From Pseudomonas alkylphenolica (GTDB taxonomy: Bacteria > Pseudomonadota > Gammaproteobacteria > Pseudomonadales > Pseudomonadaceae), in assembly GCF_004025535.1 (NCBI RefSeq), contig NZ_QJRG01000049.1, forward strand, positions 62,001 through 126,000: a stretch of 64,000 nucleotides of DNA, read 5' to 3'. The notes below the pieces were generated by a model. The model had not been told where the DNA came from. It saw only the letters and a program-made list of their open reading frames with translations, and ran no database searches. Below, piece by piece: positions 27,223-35,669 of this stretch; within the stretch, counting starts at the first letter, position 1, and each line of letters opens with the position of its first letter. Position numbers and translations under genes: made by a program.

Positions 27223-28647
27223 ATGAAGGATGTCGTCGAGCAGTTGCGCACGCGGATCATTGAGGCGGAGCCCGCGCAGGCCTTGGCTCAGGCCCAGGTC
27301 TATGGCGCTTTGCTGTGGGCTGTGGATCTGGACATTTACGAGGCGGCGGAGCTGGAGCGCTGCCTGGTTGCGAAGTGTGCCCCAGTTGTCTCCCTTCCCC
27401 CTGCGGGCGGGGGTTCCAACGCCTGCGTGCATGTCGTCAGCGAGCCCTACCTCCAAGGTGGCCATACCCGGTTGATGGAGCGCCTCGCACAGATGCACGG
27501 GGAGCCGGTCGATCTGCTTGTGACTCGGCAATCACAGCCGCAGGTAACCGAGCGGATGTCAGGCTTTTTCGATCATGTCGTGGTGGCGCAAGGCGATGAC
27601 CCTTGCTCAAGGCTGCAGGACATTCTCAATGAGCTGAGCCGATATGAGAAAGTCATTCTGCATATACACCCGGACGACATTCTTGCAACTGTTGCCTGTG
27701 GCCTGCTGAAGCAGCAGCGCGGCAAGCAGGTGCTGGTTTATTTCGTCAACCATGCGGATCATGTCTTCAGTTTTGGTGCATCGGTAGCAGATTTCTATTT
27801 CGAGATCAGTGCCTATGGCCACTATGTTGACAAGAAAAAACACCTCACGGCACAAAAAAGTTTTCTTGCCATTCCCATTGAAACCGGTAACGCCAAAGCG
27901 GCTGATGCTGCTTCGTCGCATGAAAAGTTAAAAATATTCAGTGCCGCTTCTGCAGCAAAGTTCAAGCCCCACCGTGGCTTGGATATGCGCCCGTCAATCA
28001 TTGCAATTCTCAAGCGGTTTACTGACGCTGAATGCTGGATCATTGGTGCGAATCCCCTGACCAACAGTTGGTGGTGGTGGGTAAAACTCCGTTATCCGAC
28101 CCGGTTTTTCATTCGGCGTCATCTACCGTACAACGAATATCTGGCGTTTGCGGAGCAGGCTGATTTTTATCTCGACAGTTATCCCGTACCGGGCGGTACG
28201 GCATTCGCCGAGCAATTGCTGAAGGGCAAACGATGCATTGGTCTGGTTTCGCCTATTCAAGGTTATTCCCCGGCAGACGCGCTGAAGGTCGAAACGGTTG
28301 AGCAACTGCTTGCCAGTATCGAGAACCCCCGGTCGAGTGCGGGAGTGGTTGAGGATGTCGTGCGGGTCAATTCTGTAGAGTCAGTGAAGGCGCGTTATTT
28401 AGCTTGCGTTTACGATGGAAAATGCAGCGAAAACGAGCTCGTAGCGATGCTGCCCTGGACAGGCAGTCTCGATTTCATGAAGTCGAGTGGCAAGATCACG
28501 AGCATGATCCCCACTGATGTGTTTGATGCGTTGTGCAAGATTGATCGGGCCCTGGCAATAAGGACGCTTCTTTCCTACGCCTGGGTGCCACGTATCAAAA
28601 TCATGATCAAAGTCGCTGTGCTCTGGCTAAGAAGACTGCGAGGATGA
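27223..28647 (+). CDS. Putative GT-B-fold glycosyltransferase
   Basis: This 474-residue soluble protein has no membrane helix. The central and C-terminal parts look like a GT-B glycosyltransferase: RYEKVILHIHPDD in the first Rossmann half, and AEQADFYLDSYPVPGGTAFAEQLLKGKRCIGL in the donor-binding half, with a loop resembling GT41-like enzymes. The specific family, donor and acceptor are not recognisable. It sits between wzx and wzy, starts 3 bases after wzx and overlaps wzy as ATGA, so it is an integral operon member and most likely adds one sugar of the repeat unit. Confidence 0.6.
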   Translation: MKDVVEQLRTRIIEAEPAQALAQAQVYGALLWAVDLDIYEAAELERCLVAKCAPVVSLPPAGGGSNACVHVVSEPYLQGGHTRLMERLAQMHGEPVDLLVTRQSQPQVTERMSGFFDHVVVAQGDDPCSRLQDILNELSRYEKVILHIHPDDILATVACGLLKQQRGKQVLVYFVNHADHVFSFGASVADFYFEISAYGHYVDKKKHLTAQKSFLAIPIETGNAKAADAASSHEKLKIFSAASAAKFKPHRGLDMRPSIIAILKRFTDAECWIIGANPLTNSWWWWVKLRYPTRFFIRRHLPYNEYLAFAEQADFYLDSYPVPGGTAFAEQLLKGKRCIGLVSPIQGYSPADALKVETVEQLLASIENPRSSAGVVEDVVRVNSVESVKARYLACVYDGKCSENELVAMLPWTGSLDFMKSSGKITSMIPTDVFDALCKIDRALAIRTLLSYAWVPRIKIMIKVAVLWLRRLRG

Positions 28648-29915
28648 GTGTGCACAAACCTTTGATTGGCCTGCTCGTTCTACTGCTGTTTTTCAGTGAC
28701 TTCACTGTGCTTACTCTGGGATTAAGCAGTGCTTTTGCGGGGTGGCGAGAGCTCATCAGCGTGCTGCTGATCATGTGGCTGTGCCTGCGTGCCGTTGCCA
28801 GTGTTTCTGCACGAGGTACAGTGAATATAGCGGTGGGTCGATCACTGCTGATCGTCTTGTTTTTCACTTTTCTGTACCTGCTGTTCGGCGATTTCAGCGA
28901 GTCATCGGTGCGTATGTTCCGGGCATTGGCTGTGCCCGTTTTCGTTGGCATGGCGGTCGCGATCTGGGCGCAGGCAGCGTCGGTGGAAAACAAGCTCAAG
29001 CAGATCTATTGGTCGGTTTTGGCAATGACGCTGGCAACTGGCTTGTACGCGTTGTATCAGTACCTGACGATCGTTTCGCCAGACCAGTTCTGGTACTGGT
29101 CGCTACTCAAAGCCAAGGGATATGAGTTGCAGCCGTACAATTCGATGCGTGATGGCTATCCGCGTGTTTCCGGCTTCTTTACCGGGACACTGGAGTTTTC
29201 CGCCGTGATCCTCAATACCGCAGCCATGACATTAGCGTTATTGCTAAATGGCCGGGGCTGGCCTTTGCGTCGGCGCCTGCTGTTGAGTGGCGTGTTCGTG
29301 GTGTTGTGTGGGCTGATTGTGATCGGTTCTGTTCGTACGGCGATGATCGGTTTGGTGTGTATTTGCCTGATGCTGTTGTTAACCAAGTTGTTACGAACCG
29401 CCTGGTTAATTTCGCTGATCGGTTATGTGCAGTTTGTGGGGCTGACACTTGCGGTTTTCGTATACCTGTCGATGGGGTATACCCAGGATCTTTCTGCGCT
29501 GGATAGAGAACGACAGTGGCTGCACATGTTCTCGATTCTCGCGTCGCAACCGATGGGGTATGGCTTTGGTGCTGTGGGGCCTGGTCAGGCGCACTGGTTT
29601 GACTCCTTCTGGCTCAACCTCCTGGCTACCTGTGGGTTCATCGGCCTGCTGATCATGAGCGGGATGATCCTCTGGTATCACAAGTTGGTGACCTTCATCG
29701 TTCGAGAAAGGTCCTATGCTGGTGCATGGACGAAGGGCATGGGCAGTTTCGTCATCGCCAGTTACCCGTTTTTCCTGAGTTCGTTCTTTTTTCAGTCCTA
29801 TACGAACAGTGTGTCTCTCTACGTATTCGCGATTGTTGTGATGGTGATCATTGGTGAAAGCAAAAGAACACGTGTTGAACCTGGCGGTATTGATAGTTCT
29901 CTATCAAAAGTCTAG
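28644..29915 (+). CDS. wzy: O-antigen polymerase (Wzy)
   Basis: This 423-residue inner-membrane protein has about 11 predicted helices and a larger loop around residues 160-180 (YNSMRDGYPRVSGFFTGTLEFSA). The RxSGFF.GxxEFS type of loop and the C-terminal half (MGYGFGAVGPG, DSFWLNLLATCGFIGLL) are those of Wzy_C/O-antigen ligase-like polymerases. Sequence identity in this class is low, so the assignment leans on topology and on position between wzx and GT genes. ATG 28644 overlaps the preceding stop. Confidence 0.8.
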   Translation: MSVHKPLIGLLVLLLFFSDFTVLTLGLSSAFAGWRELISVLLIMWLCLRAVASVSARGTVNIAVGRSLLIVLFFTFLYLLFGDFSESSVRMFRALAVPVFVGMAVAIWAQAASVENKLKQIYWSVLAMTLATGLYALYQYLTIVSPDQFWYWSLLKAKGYELQPYNSMRDGYPRVSGFFTGTLEFSAVILNTAAMTLALLLNGRGWPLRRRLLLSGVFVVLCGLIVIGSVRTAMIGLVCICLMLLLTKLLRTAWLISLIGYVQFVGLTLAVFVYLSMGYTQDLSALDRERQWLHMFSILASQPMGYGFGAVGPGQAHWFDSFWLNLLATCGFIGLLIMSGMILWYHKLVTFIVRERSYAGAWTKGMGSFVIASYPFFLSSFFFQSYTNSVSLYVFAIVVMVIIGESKRTRVEPGGIDSSLSKV

Positions 29916-30723
29916 CCAGGACTCGATCGCTCTCCAGTCGCTACTCAAGCAAAGGACTTTACTGCTTGAGGAAGGCATCGATCTGCAGCTGTTTGTCTGG
30001 AATAACTCGCCCGGACTTGCGCAGCCTTGTGCGGACGTACGCTGGTACGAAGCTGATAATCTCAGGTTGTCGGCGATCTACAATCGAGTCGCCGAGGAGG
30101 CGTTCAGCGCAGGCACCGAACTGTTCATGATCTCCGATGACGACACGGACTACTCTAACGTTCGCCTGTCACAGTGCCTGGAGCAAATTCAACGCGTGCG
30201 TAATTCGCCTGAGTGCGAAGATGTGGGTGTATTCCTGCCAAAGCTGGTCAGCCATGGTGTGCTGGTGAGCCCTGGAAAACGCCGGATGTTCATGGGACGT
30301 TTGACGCCTTCCGTTCCTGCTGGATTGATTGACTCCAGAAACTTGTTAGGCATCAATAGTGGTTTGATTTTTACCCGTCAGTGTCATGAGCGCATGACGC
30401 CTTTCTACGATGAGCGGCTGCGCTTCTATGCCACCGATACGGACTTTTTCATTCGTTATGAGAAGCAGTTTCCGCAGGCTTGCGTGCTGGATGTGGAGAT
30501 CGTCCATGATCTTTCCGAACACAGTGCAGACACCACCGAGCGCGCGTTGTTTCGCTTTGAAGAGATGATTCATGGCCTTCGCATCAGTTTCCATTCACAT
30601 GGTCTGGTTGAACGTGGCCTGCTCAATCTGTATCTGGTCTATGCAGCTGTGCGCAAAGCCTTCTCGTACCGTAGCCTTGCCTTCATCAAGGCACTGTTTG
30701 TTCAGATGAGGGCTGTCAAATGA
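29851..30723 (+). CDS. GT-A family glycosyltransferase (GT2-like)
   Basis: This ~290-residue protein starts LNLAVLIVLYQKSSQDS, followed by VWNNSP and the metal/nucleotide motif FMISDDDTDYSNV; later come GINSGLIF and FYATDTDFFIRYEKQF. This is the pattern of rhamnosyltransferase-type GT2 enzymes. The start is uncertain: TTG 29851, GTG 29854 and GTG 29872 are all in frame, all inside the end of wzy, and none has a strong ribosome site. The 3' end overlaps the next gene as ATGA. Confidence 0.75.
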   Translation: MVKAKEHVLNLAVLIVLYQKSSQDSIALQSLLKQRTLLLEEGIDLQLFVWNNSPGLAQPCADVRWYEADNLRLSAIYNRVAEEAFSAGTELFMISDDDTDYSNVRLSQCLEQIQRVRNSPECEDVGVFLPKLVSHGVLVSPGKRRMFMGRLTPSVPAGLIDSRNLLGINSGLIFTRQCHERMTPFYDERLRFYATDTDFFIRYEKQFPQACVLDVEIVHDLSEHSADTTERALFRFEEMIHGLRISFHSHGLVERGLLNLYLVYAAVRKAFSYRSLAFIKALFVQMRAVK

Positions 30724-31427
30724 TGCATGCCTTGCTTGAAAGGTTGGTGCTGCTGGTCAAACGTCGCTCGATCGTGGTCGACCGGCGCATCTCATCGGCC
30801 TATCTCCTTGGGCTTTTCGTGTCGAAGTTCCTGATGGCTTGCCGCGGGATGATTCGTTTGCGTCGCATGAAGCTCGCGTTCATCGGCTCGGGTGTCACCC
30901 TCAAAGAAGTGGGCAAGATTGAGTACGGCCCAGGACTGGTCATCGATCAGGGTTGTTTTGTGGATGCGCTGTCATGTGAGGGCATACGCTTCGGTACGGC
31001 TGTGTCGCTTAACAAGCAGATCATCATCGAGTGCACCGGCAGTTTGACCAATATTGGCAAAGGCCTGGTAATTGGCGACAACGTAGGGCTAGGCGCTGGT
31101 TGCTTCCTCGGTTGTGCCGGCGGTATCGAGATCGGCACTGACACGATCATTGGCAATTTCGTGAGTTTTCATTCGGAAAATCACAATTTTGATAATCCTG
31201 ACCTGCCGATACGGCAGCAGGGCGTGAGCCGCCAGGGTATTCGTGTGGGGAAAAACTGCTGGATTGGCGCCAAGGTCACTGTTCTGGATGGGGCTGTGAT
31301 CGAAGATGGTTGCGTGTTTGCTGCTGGCGCAGTAGTTGCTGCAGGTATTTATCGAAAGAACTCGATTTACGGTGGTGTACCCGCGAAGTTCATTAAGTCG
31401 CGGGTTGTCGAAGAAGGCGTGGCATGA
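30720..31427 (+). CDS. Hexapeptide-repeat O-acyltransferase
   Basis: This 235-residue protein has a ~60-residue basic N-terminus followed by a left-handed beta-helix of hexapeptide repeats (IGKGLVIGDNVGLGAGCFLG, IEIGTDTIIGNFVSFHSENHNF, IRVGKNCWIGAKVTVLDGAVIEDGCVFAAGAVV) and a NSIYGGVPAK cap. It is a WcaF/LacA-like acetyltransferase, probably adding an O-acetyl group to a repeat-unit sugar. It overlaps both neighbours by the ATGA arrangement. Confidence 0.8.
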   Translation: MMHALLERLVLLVKRRSIVVDRRISSAYLLGLFVSKFLMACRGMIRLRRMKLAFIGSGVTLKEVGKIEYGPGLVIDQGCFVDALSCEGIRFGTAVSLNKQIIIECTGSLTNIGKGLVIGDNVGLGAGCFLGCAGGIEIGTDTIIGNFVSFHSENHNFDNPDLPIRQQGVSRQGIRVGKNCWIGAKVTVLDGAVIEDGCVFAAGAVVAAGIYRKNSIYGGVPAKFIKSRVVEEGVA

Positions 31428-32515
31428 AGAAGTTGTACTTTGTTCATCTGCTCAATGATTACAGTGGCAGTCCTCGTGTGTTGAACCAGACCATCACCGC
31501 ACTGCGCCAACAGGGTAATGACTGTACGTTGTTTGTGGGCAGTAGTGGCCATGGCGTGCTCGACGAACTGGATGTCGCTACCCATACCTTTACCTACAAA
31601 CGATTCGACAATCGCTGGCTGACGTTGCTGGCGTATGTCTGGTCGCAGGTGGCCCTGTTTTTTGCTCTCGTGTGGCGTGTTCGGCCGGAGGCAGTCGTCC
31701 TTGTCAATACCATGCTGCCCTTTGGCGCCGCGCTGGCCGCCAGGCTGCGGGGTGCCAAGGTCGTCTACCACGTGCATGAAACGTCCATTCGACCTGCCGC
31801 GCTCAAGTCGTTTTTGCGCCGCGTGATTGCCTGCTGTGCAAGCAAGGTCATCTATGTCTCGAAGTACCTGCAGGTGCAGGAAGGTATCGCCGGTGTGCCG
31901 GCTGTCACTGTGTATAACGGCCTGTCCGAAGCCTTCCAGCGTCAAGCAATGGCAACGGCCTATCAGCCTGTACGCAAGGGCAGATTCAATGTACTGATGC
32001 TGGCATCGCTGAAGGCTTACAAGGGCGTGAACGAGTTTGTCGCGTTGGCGGCTGCACTGGCAGAGGATCCTCTGCTGAAATTCACCCTGGTGCTCAACGC
32101 CAGCCAGCGTGAAGTAGACGAGTATTTCGCCAGCCGATCGGTGCCGTGCAATCTTGAGATTTACCCGGCCAGCTCGAATGTGGCGAGCTTTTATGGCGAT
32201 GCGAGCCTGGTACTCAATTTGTCACATGTCGATGGCTGGATTGAAACCTTCGGCCTGACGATCCTGGAGGCAATGAGTTTCGGAATACCGACAATCGTGC
32301 CCCCCGTTGGAGGGCCGATCGAACTGGTCTGCGATGGCGTTGAGGGGTATCAGATCGATGCCTTGAATCACGAGTTGCTGGTGCGTACTGTCGTGCGGCT
32401 GTCAAAGGATTCCCAGTTGTGCCAGGCGCTTTCCGAGCGGGCGCGAGCGAAGGCGAGTGAGTTCTCCACCGCCAACTTTCAGAAAAAAATCGTGATGGTG
32501 TTTGATGAGCTATAA
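31424..32515 (+). CDS. GT4 family glycosyltransferase
   Basis: This 363-residue GT-B enzyme has the N-terminal acceptor half (LLNDYSGSPRVLNQTITAL, VYHVHETSIRP) and the C-terminal donor half with the EX7E motif in WIETFGLTILEAMSFGIPTI, typical of retaining GT4 enzymes. Donor and acceptor are not readable. Starts with ATGA overlap at 31424; its end overlaps the next gene by 11 bases. Confidence 0.85.
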   Translation: MKKLYFVHLLNDYSGSPRVLNQTITALRQQGNDCTLFVGSSGHGVLDELDVATHTFTYKRFDNRWLTLLAYVWSQVALFFALVWRVRPEAVVLVNTMLPFGAALAARLRGAKVVYHVHETSIRPAALKSFLRRVIACCASKVIYVSKYLQVQEGIAGVPAVTVYNGLSEAFQRQAMATAYQPVRKGRFNVLMLASLKAYKGVNEFVALAAALAEDPLLKFTLVLNASQREVDEYFASRSVPCNLEIYPASSNVASFYGDASLVLNLSHVDGWIETFGLTILEAMSFGIPTIVPPVGGPIELVCDGVEGYQIDALNHELLVRTVVRLSKDSQLCQALSERARAKASEFSTANFQKKIVMVFDEL

Positions 32516-33614
32516 AATCGCAGTGATTGGTACGGTAGGGTTGCCCGCACAGTATGGTGGCTGGGAGACGCTGACCGAACAATTGGTCCGTAATCTGCCT
32601 GATGACTGCGAACTGACGGTTTATTGCAGTGCACCGCATTATCCGGAGCGCCCGGCATTCTTTGAGCGCGCCCGTCTGGTTTACATCAAGCTCAAGGCCA
32701 ATGGCATCCAGAGTATCCCCTACGATGTGTTGAGCATGCTGCATGCTTATCGCCAGCATGACCTTATGCTGGTGCTCGGTGTCTCTGGCTGCATCGCGCT
32801 GCCGTTCATGCGTTTGCTTACACGTAAGCCCATCGTGGTAAATATCGATGGTTATGAATGGAAGCGTGCCAAATGGTCCAAGCCTGCACGCTGGTTCCTG
32901 AGGTTGTCAGAGGCGGTGGCGGTGCGTTTCGCCCACGCCGTGATCACCGACAATAAAGTGCTGCAGGAGTATGTAAAGGACGAGTACGGCAAGCACAGTA
33001 CGCTGATCGCTTATGGTGGGAACCAGGCAAAGGCAATTGAACCTACGGCTGAAGCGCGTGAGGCGTATCCATTCCTGAATGCGCCTTACGCATTCACGGT
33101 TTGCCGAATCGAACCGGAGAACAATATCCATGTGATTCTGGAAGCCTTTGCCGATACCAACATGACACTGGTGATCATTGGCAACTGGAATCACAGTGAT
33201 TATGGCGTCCAGTTGCGTAAGCGTTATGCCGCGAATGCCAACATCCATCTGCTTGATCCCATCTATGAGGTGGAGCGATTGAGCCCGCTGCGCAGTGGCG
33301 CATCCGTCTACCTGCATGGTCATAGTGCTGGCGGGACCAACCCTTCGCTTGTTGAGGCTATGTGGCTTGGGCTGCCCGTGGTTGCCTTCGATGTTTCGTT
33401 CAATCGGGCTACCACCGAAGAGCAGGCATTGTATTTTGCCGACAGCGGCTCGCTGCGCCAGCATGTAACGGCACTGCTTGAAGGGACTGAGGCGCGTGCA
33501 GCATTGGCTGAACGCATGCATGAAATTGCAAATCGCCGTTATCGCTGGTCGGTAGTCGCAGATCAGTACCGCAGTGTGTTCACCAGCCTGTTGGATTCGG
33601 CGGGGAGACGCTGA
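32505..33614 (+). CDS. DUF1972-type glycosyltransferase, probable rhamnosyltransferase
   Basis: This 369-residue GT-B protein has the N-terminal DUF1972 signature IAVIGTVGLPAQYGGWETL, IDGYEWKRAKW and the late GGTNPSLVEAMWLGLPVVAFD. Known relatives include beta-1,4-rhamnosyltransferases of the Cps2T/WchF group. With dTDP-L-rhamnose genes in the same cluster, L-rhamnose transfer is a reasonable but unproven guess. ATG 32505 is preferred to TTG 32502. The stop overlaps the wbpV start (TGATG). Confidence 0.8.
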   Translation: MSYKIAVIGTVGLPAQYGGWETLTEQLVRNLPDDCELTVYCSAPHYPERPAFFERARLVYIKLKANGIQSIPYDVLSMLHAYRQHDLMLVLGVSGCIALPFMRLLTRKPIVVNIDGYEWKRAKWSKPARWFLRLSEAVAVRFAHAVITDNKVLQEYVKDEYGKHSTLIAYGGNQAKAIEPTAEAREAYPFLNAPYAFTVCRIEPENNIHVILEAFADTNMTLVIIGNWNHSDYGVQLRKRYAANANIHLLDPIYEVERLSPLRSGASVYLHGHSAGGTNPSLVEAMWLGLPVVAFDVSFNRATTEEQALYFADSGSLRQHVTALLEGTEARAALAERMHEIANRRYRWSVVADQYRSVFTSLLDSAGRR

Positions 33615-34600
33615 TGACGGGTCATGACCGCCAGGCGTGCCAAGGTATTCTAGTGACCGGGGGCAGTGGCTTCGTTGGCAAGTCGTTGCTAAAGCGGCTT
33701 GATGAAGAACCTGTATGGACACCAAGAGCGTTGGTCAGGCAGCAGCCTGAATCACGATTGCCTGGTGTGGATTACCGGCTGTTCACGGAGCTGTCGGACA
33801 TCGACCGGGCAACTGGGTATTTCGAGGGTGTCGACACGGTGATTCACCTGGCCTCACGCGTTCATGTGATGCAGGAGACCGCCGCGGATCCGCTGGCAGA
33901 ATTTCGCCGGGTCAACGTTGAAGGTACGCTGGGTCTGGCGCGTGCGGCAGTAGAGGCCGGAGTCCGGCGTTTTGTTTTTGTCAGCTCGGTCAAGGTCAAC
34001 GGTGAAACCACGGATGGTCGTCCGCCATTTGATGCTGATGAGGCGCCTGCGCCTCTGGATCCCTATGGCATCTCAAAGCACGAAGCCGAGGAAGCCTTGA
34101 GGCATCTGGCGGCGCAAACTTCCCTGGAAGTGGTGATCGTTCGCCCAGTGCTGGTCTATGGCCCGGGTGTGAAAGCCAACTTTCGCAGCATGATGAGCTG
34201 GCTCAACAAGGGGGTGCCACTGCCCTTTGGTGCAATTCACAACAAGCGCAGCCTGGTGTCTGTGGATAACCTTGTAGACCTGCTGGTGGCCTGCATCAAT
34301 CACCCGGCAGCTGCAAACCAGACTTTTCTGGCAAGCGATGGTGAAGACCTGTCGACCACAGAGTTGCTACGGCGTCTAGGCACCGCCCTGGGTAAGCCCG
34401 CGAAACTGTTGCCGGTACCGGCGGCGCTGATCAAGGGGGGGGCGAAAATGGTGGGGCTAGGCAGCCTGTCCCAGCGTTTGTGTGGATCGTTGCAGGTTGA
34501 TATCAGCAAGACGCGTGAATTACTGGGCTGGACGCCCCCGCTTGGTGTCGACCAGGCGCTCAGGGCGACAGCCGTCAACTTCTTGAAAGAGCAACACTGA
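33614..34600 (+). CDS. wbpV: WbpV-like NAD-dependent sugar 4-reductase/epimerase
   Basis: This 328-residue extended SDR has ILVTGGSGFVGKSLL, the SSVKVNG catalytic serine segment, and PYGISKHEAE with Tyr-x-x-x-Lys. In P. aeruginosa serotypes with the order wbpV-wbpL-wbpM, WbpV reduces the WbpM product, UDP-4-keto-6-deoxy-GlcNAc, to UDP-D-QuiNAc. The same order here supports that role. A 4-epimerase role giving UDP-FucNAc cannot be excluded from sequence alone. It is coupled to neighbours by one-base overlaps (TGATG) at both ends. Confidence 0.82.
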   Translation: MTGHDRQACQGILVTGGSGFVGKSLLKRLDEEPVWTPRALVRQQPESRLPGVDYRLFTELSDIDRATGYFEGVDTVIHLASRVHVMQETAADPLAEFRRVNVEGTLGLARAAVEAGVRRFVFVSSVKVNGETTDGRPPFDADEAPAPLDPYGISKHEAEEALRHLAAQTSLEVVIVRPVLVYGPGVKANFRSMMSWLNKGVPLPFGAIHNKRSLVSVDNLVDLLVACINHPAAANQTFLASDGEDLSTTELLRRLGTALGKPAKLLPVPAALIKGGAKMVGLGSLSQRLCGSLQVDISKTRELLGWTPPLGVDQALRATAVNFLKEQH

Positions 34601-35613
34601 TGATCGGATGGTGGTTGATTCCCCTGGCAGCAGGCGTATCCCTGTTGCTGACAGCGGCCTTGCGACGCTATGCATTGAACAAGCAGATCATTGACGTTCC
34701 GAACGCCCGTAGCTCGCACTCTGTTCCGACGCCGCGTGGTGGTGGGGTAGGGATCGTCCTCACGTTCCTTGGCTGCCTGGCGCTGCTCGGTGCCTTTGAC
34801 TGGGTTCCAGGGCAAGCGCTTCTGGCAATCGGTGGGGCGGGGGCGTTGGTGGCAGTGATCGGCTTCATGGACGACCACGGTCACATCGCGGCACGCTGGC
34901 GACTGCTCGGGCACTTTGCAGCGGCGGCCTGGATGCTCTTCTGGCTGGATGGCCTGGCACCGTTGCAGGTGTTCGGCTACACGCTGAACCTTCATTGGTT
35001 TGGGTACATCGTGGCGGCTTTCTACAGCGTGTGGATGCTCAACCTTTACAACTTCATGGACGGGATCGACGGAATCGCCAGTGTTGAAGCCATAACGGCA
35101 TGCCTGGGCATGGCCTTACTGTCGGTACTGGCAGGGGCACCGGATCTGACAACCTTGCCACTGCTGCTGGCTGGGGCTACTGCAGGTTTCCTGTTCTGGA
35201 ACTTTCCTCCCGCCAAGATCTTCATGGGTGATGCTGGCAGCGGTTTTCTGGGGATTGTGCTGGCGGGGCTTTCGCTTCAGGCCGCCTGGCATTCATCTCA
35301 GCTGTTTTGGAGCTGGCTGATTTTGCTGGGGGTATTTGTGGTCGATGCGACCTTCACCCTGATCCGGCGTCTGGTGCGCGGCGACAAGGTCTACGAGGCC
35401 CATCGCAGTCACGCCTACCAGTTTGCTTCGCGCCACTACGGCAGGCATCTTCCGGTCACCCTGGCAGTGGCTGCACTCAACCTGTTGTGGCTGTTGCCGG
35501 TAGCACTTTGTGTGCTGTTGCTGGGGCTGGACGGCGTATCGGGTCTGATCATCGCTTATGTACCACTGGTGCTTTTGGCCGTGCGATGGCGCGCCGGTGA
35601 GCTCGAACACTAG
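34600..35613 (+). CDS. wbpL: WbpL-like initiating glycosyl-1-phosphate transferase
   Basis: This 337-residue MraY/WecA-family membrane protein has about 10-11 helices. Its conserved cytoplasmic motifs are SSHSVPTPRGGG, the aspartate pair in GFMDDHGHI, NLYNFMDGIDGIA and KIFMGDAGSGFLG. It loads the first sugar phosphate (QuiNAc/FucNAc type) onto undecaprenyl phosphate. In P. aeruginosa WbpL starts both OSA and common-antigen chains, so here it could prime both the Wzy cluster and the ABC-type cluster downstream. Confidence 0.9.
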   Translation: MIGWWLIPLAAGVSLLLTAALRRYALNKQIIDVPNARSSHSVPTPRGGGVGIVLTFLGCLALLGAFDWVPGQALLAIGGAGALVAVIGFMDDHGHIAARWRLLGHFAAAAWMLFWLDGLAPLQVFGYTLNLHWFGYIVAAFYSVWMLNLYNFMDGIDGIASVEAITACLGMALLSVLAGAPDLTTLPLLLAGATAGFLFWNFPPAKIFMGDAGSGFLGIVLAGLSLQAAWHSSQLFWSWLILLGVFVVDATFTLIRRLVRGDKVYEAHRSHAYQFASRHYGRHLPVTLAVAALNLLWLLPVALCVLLLGLDGVSGLIIAYVPLVLLAVRWRAGELEH

Positions 35614-35669
35614 CTAAAGTGATATGACTAAAGGTTGTGCACTCAGGTTGGAAAAACTACAGAGGTTCT

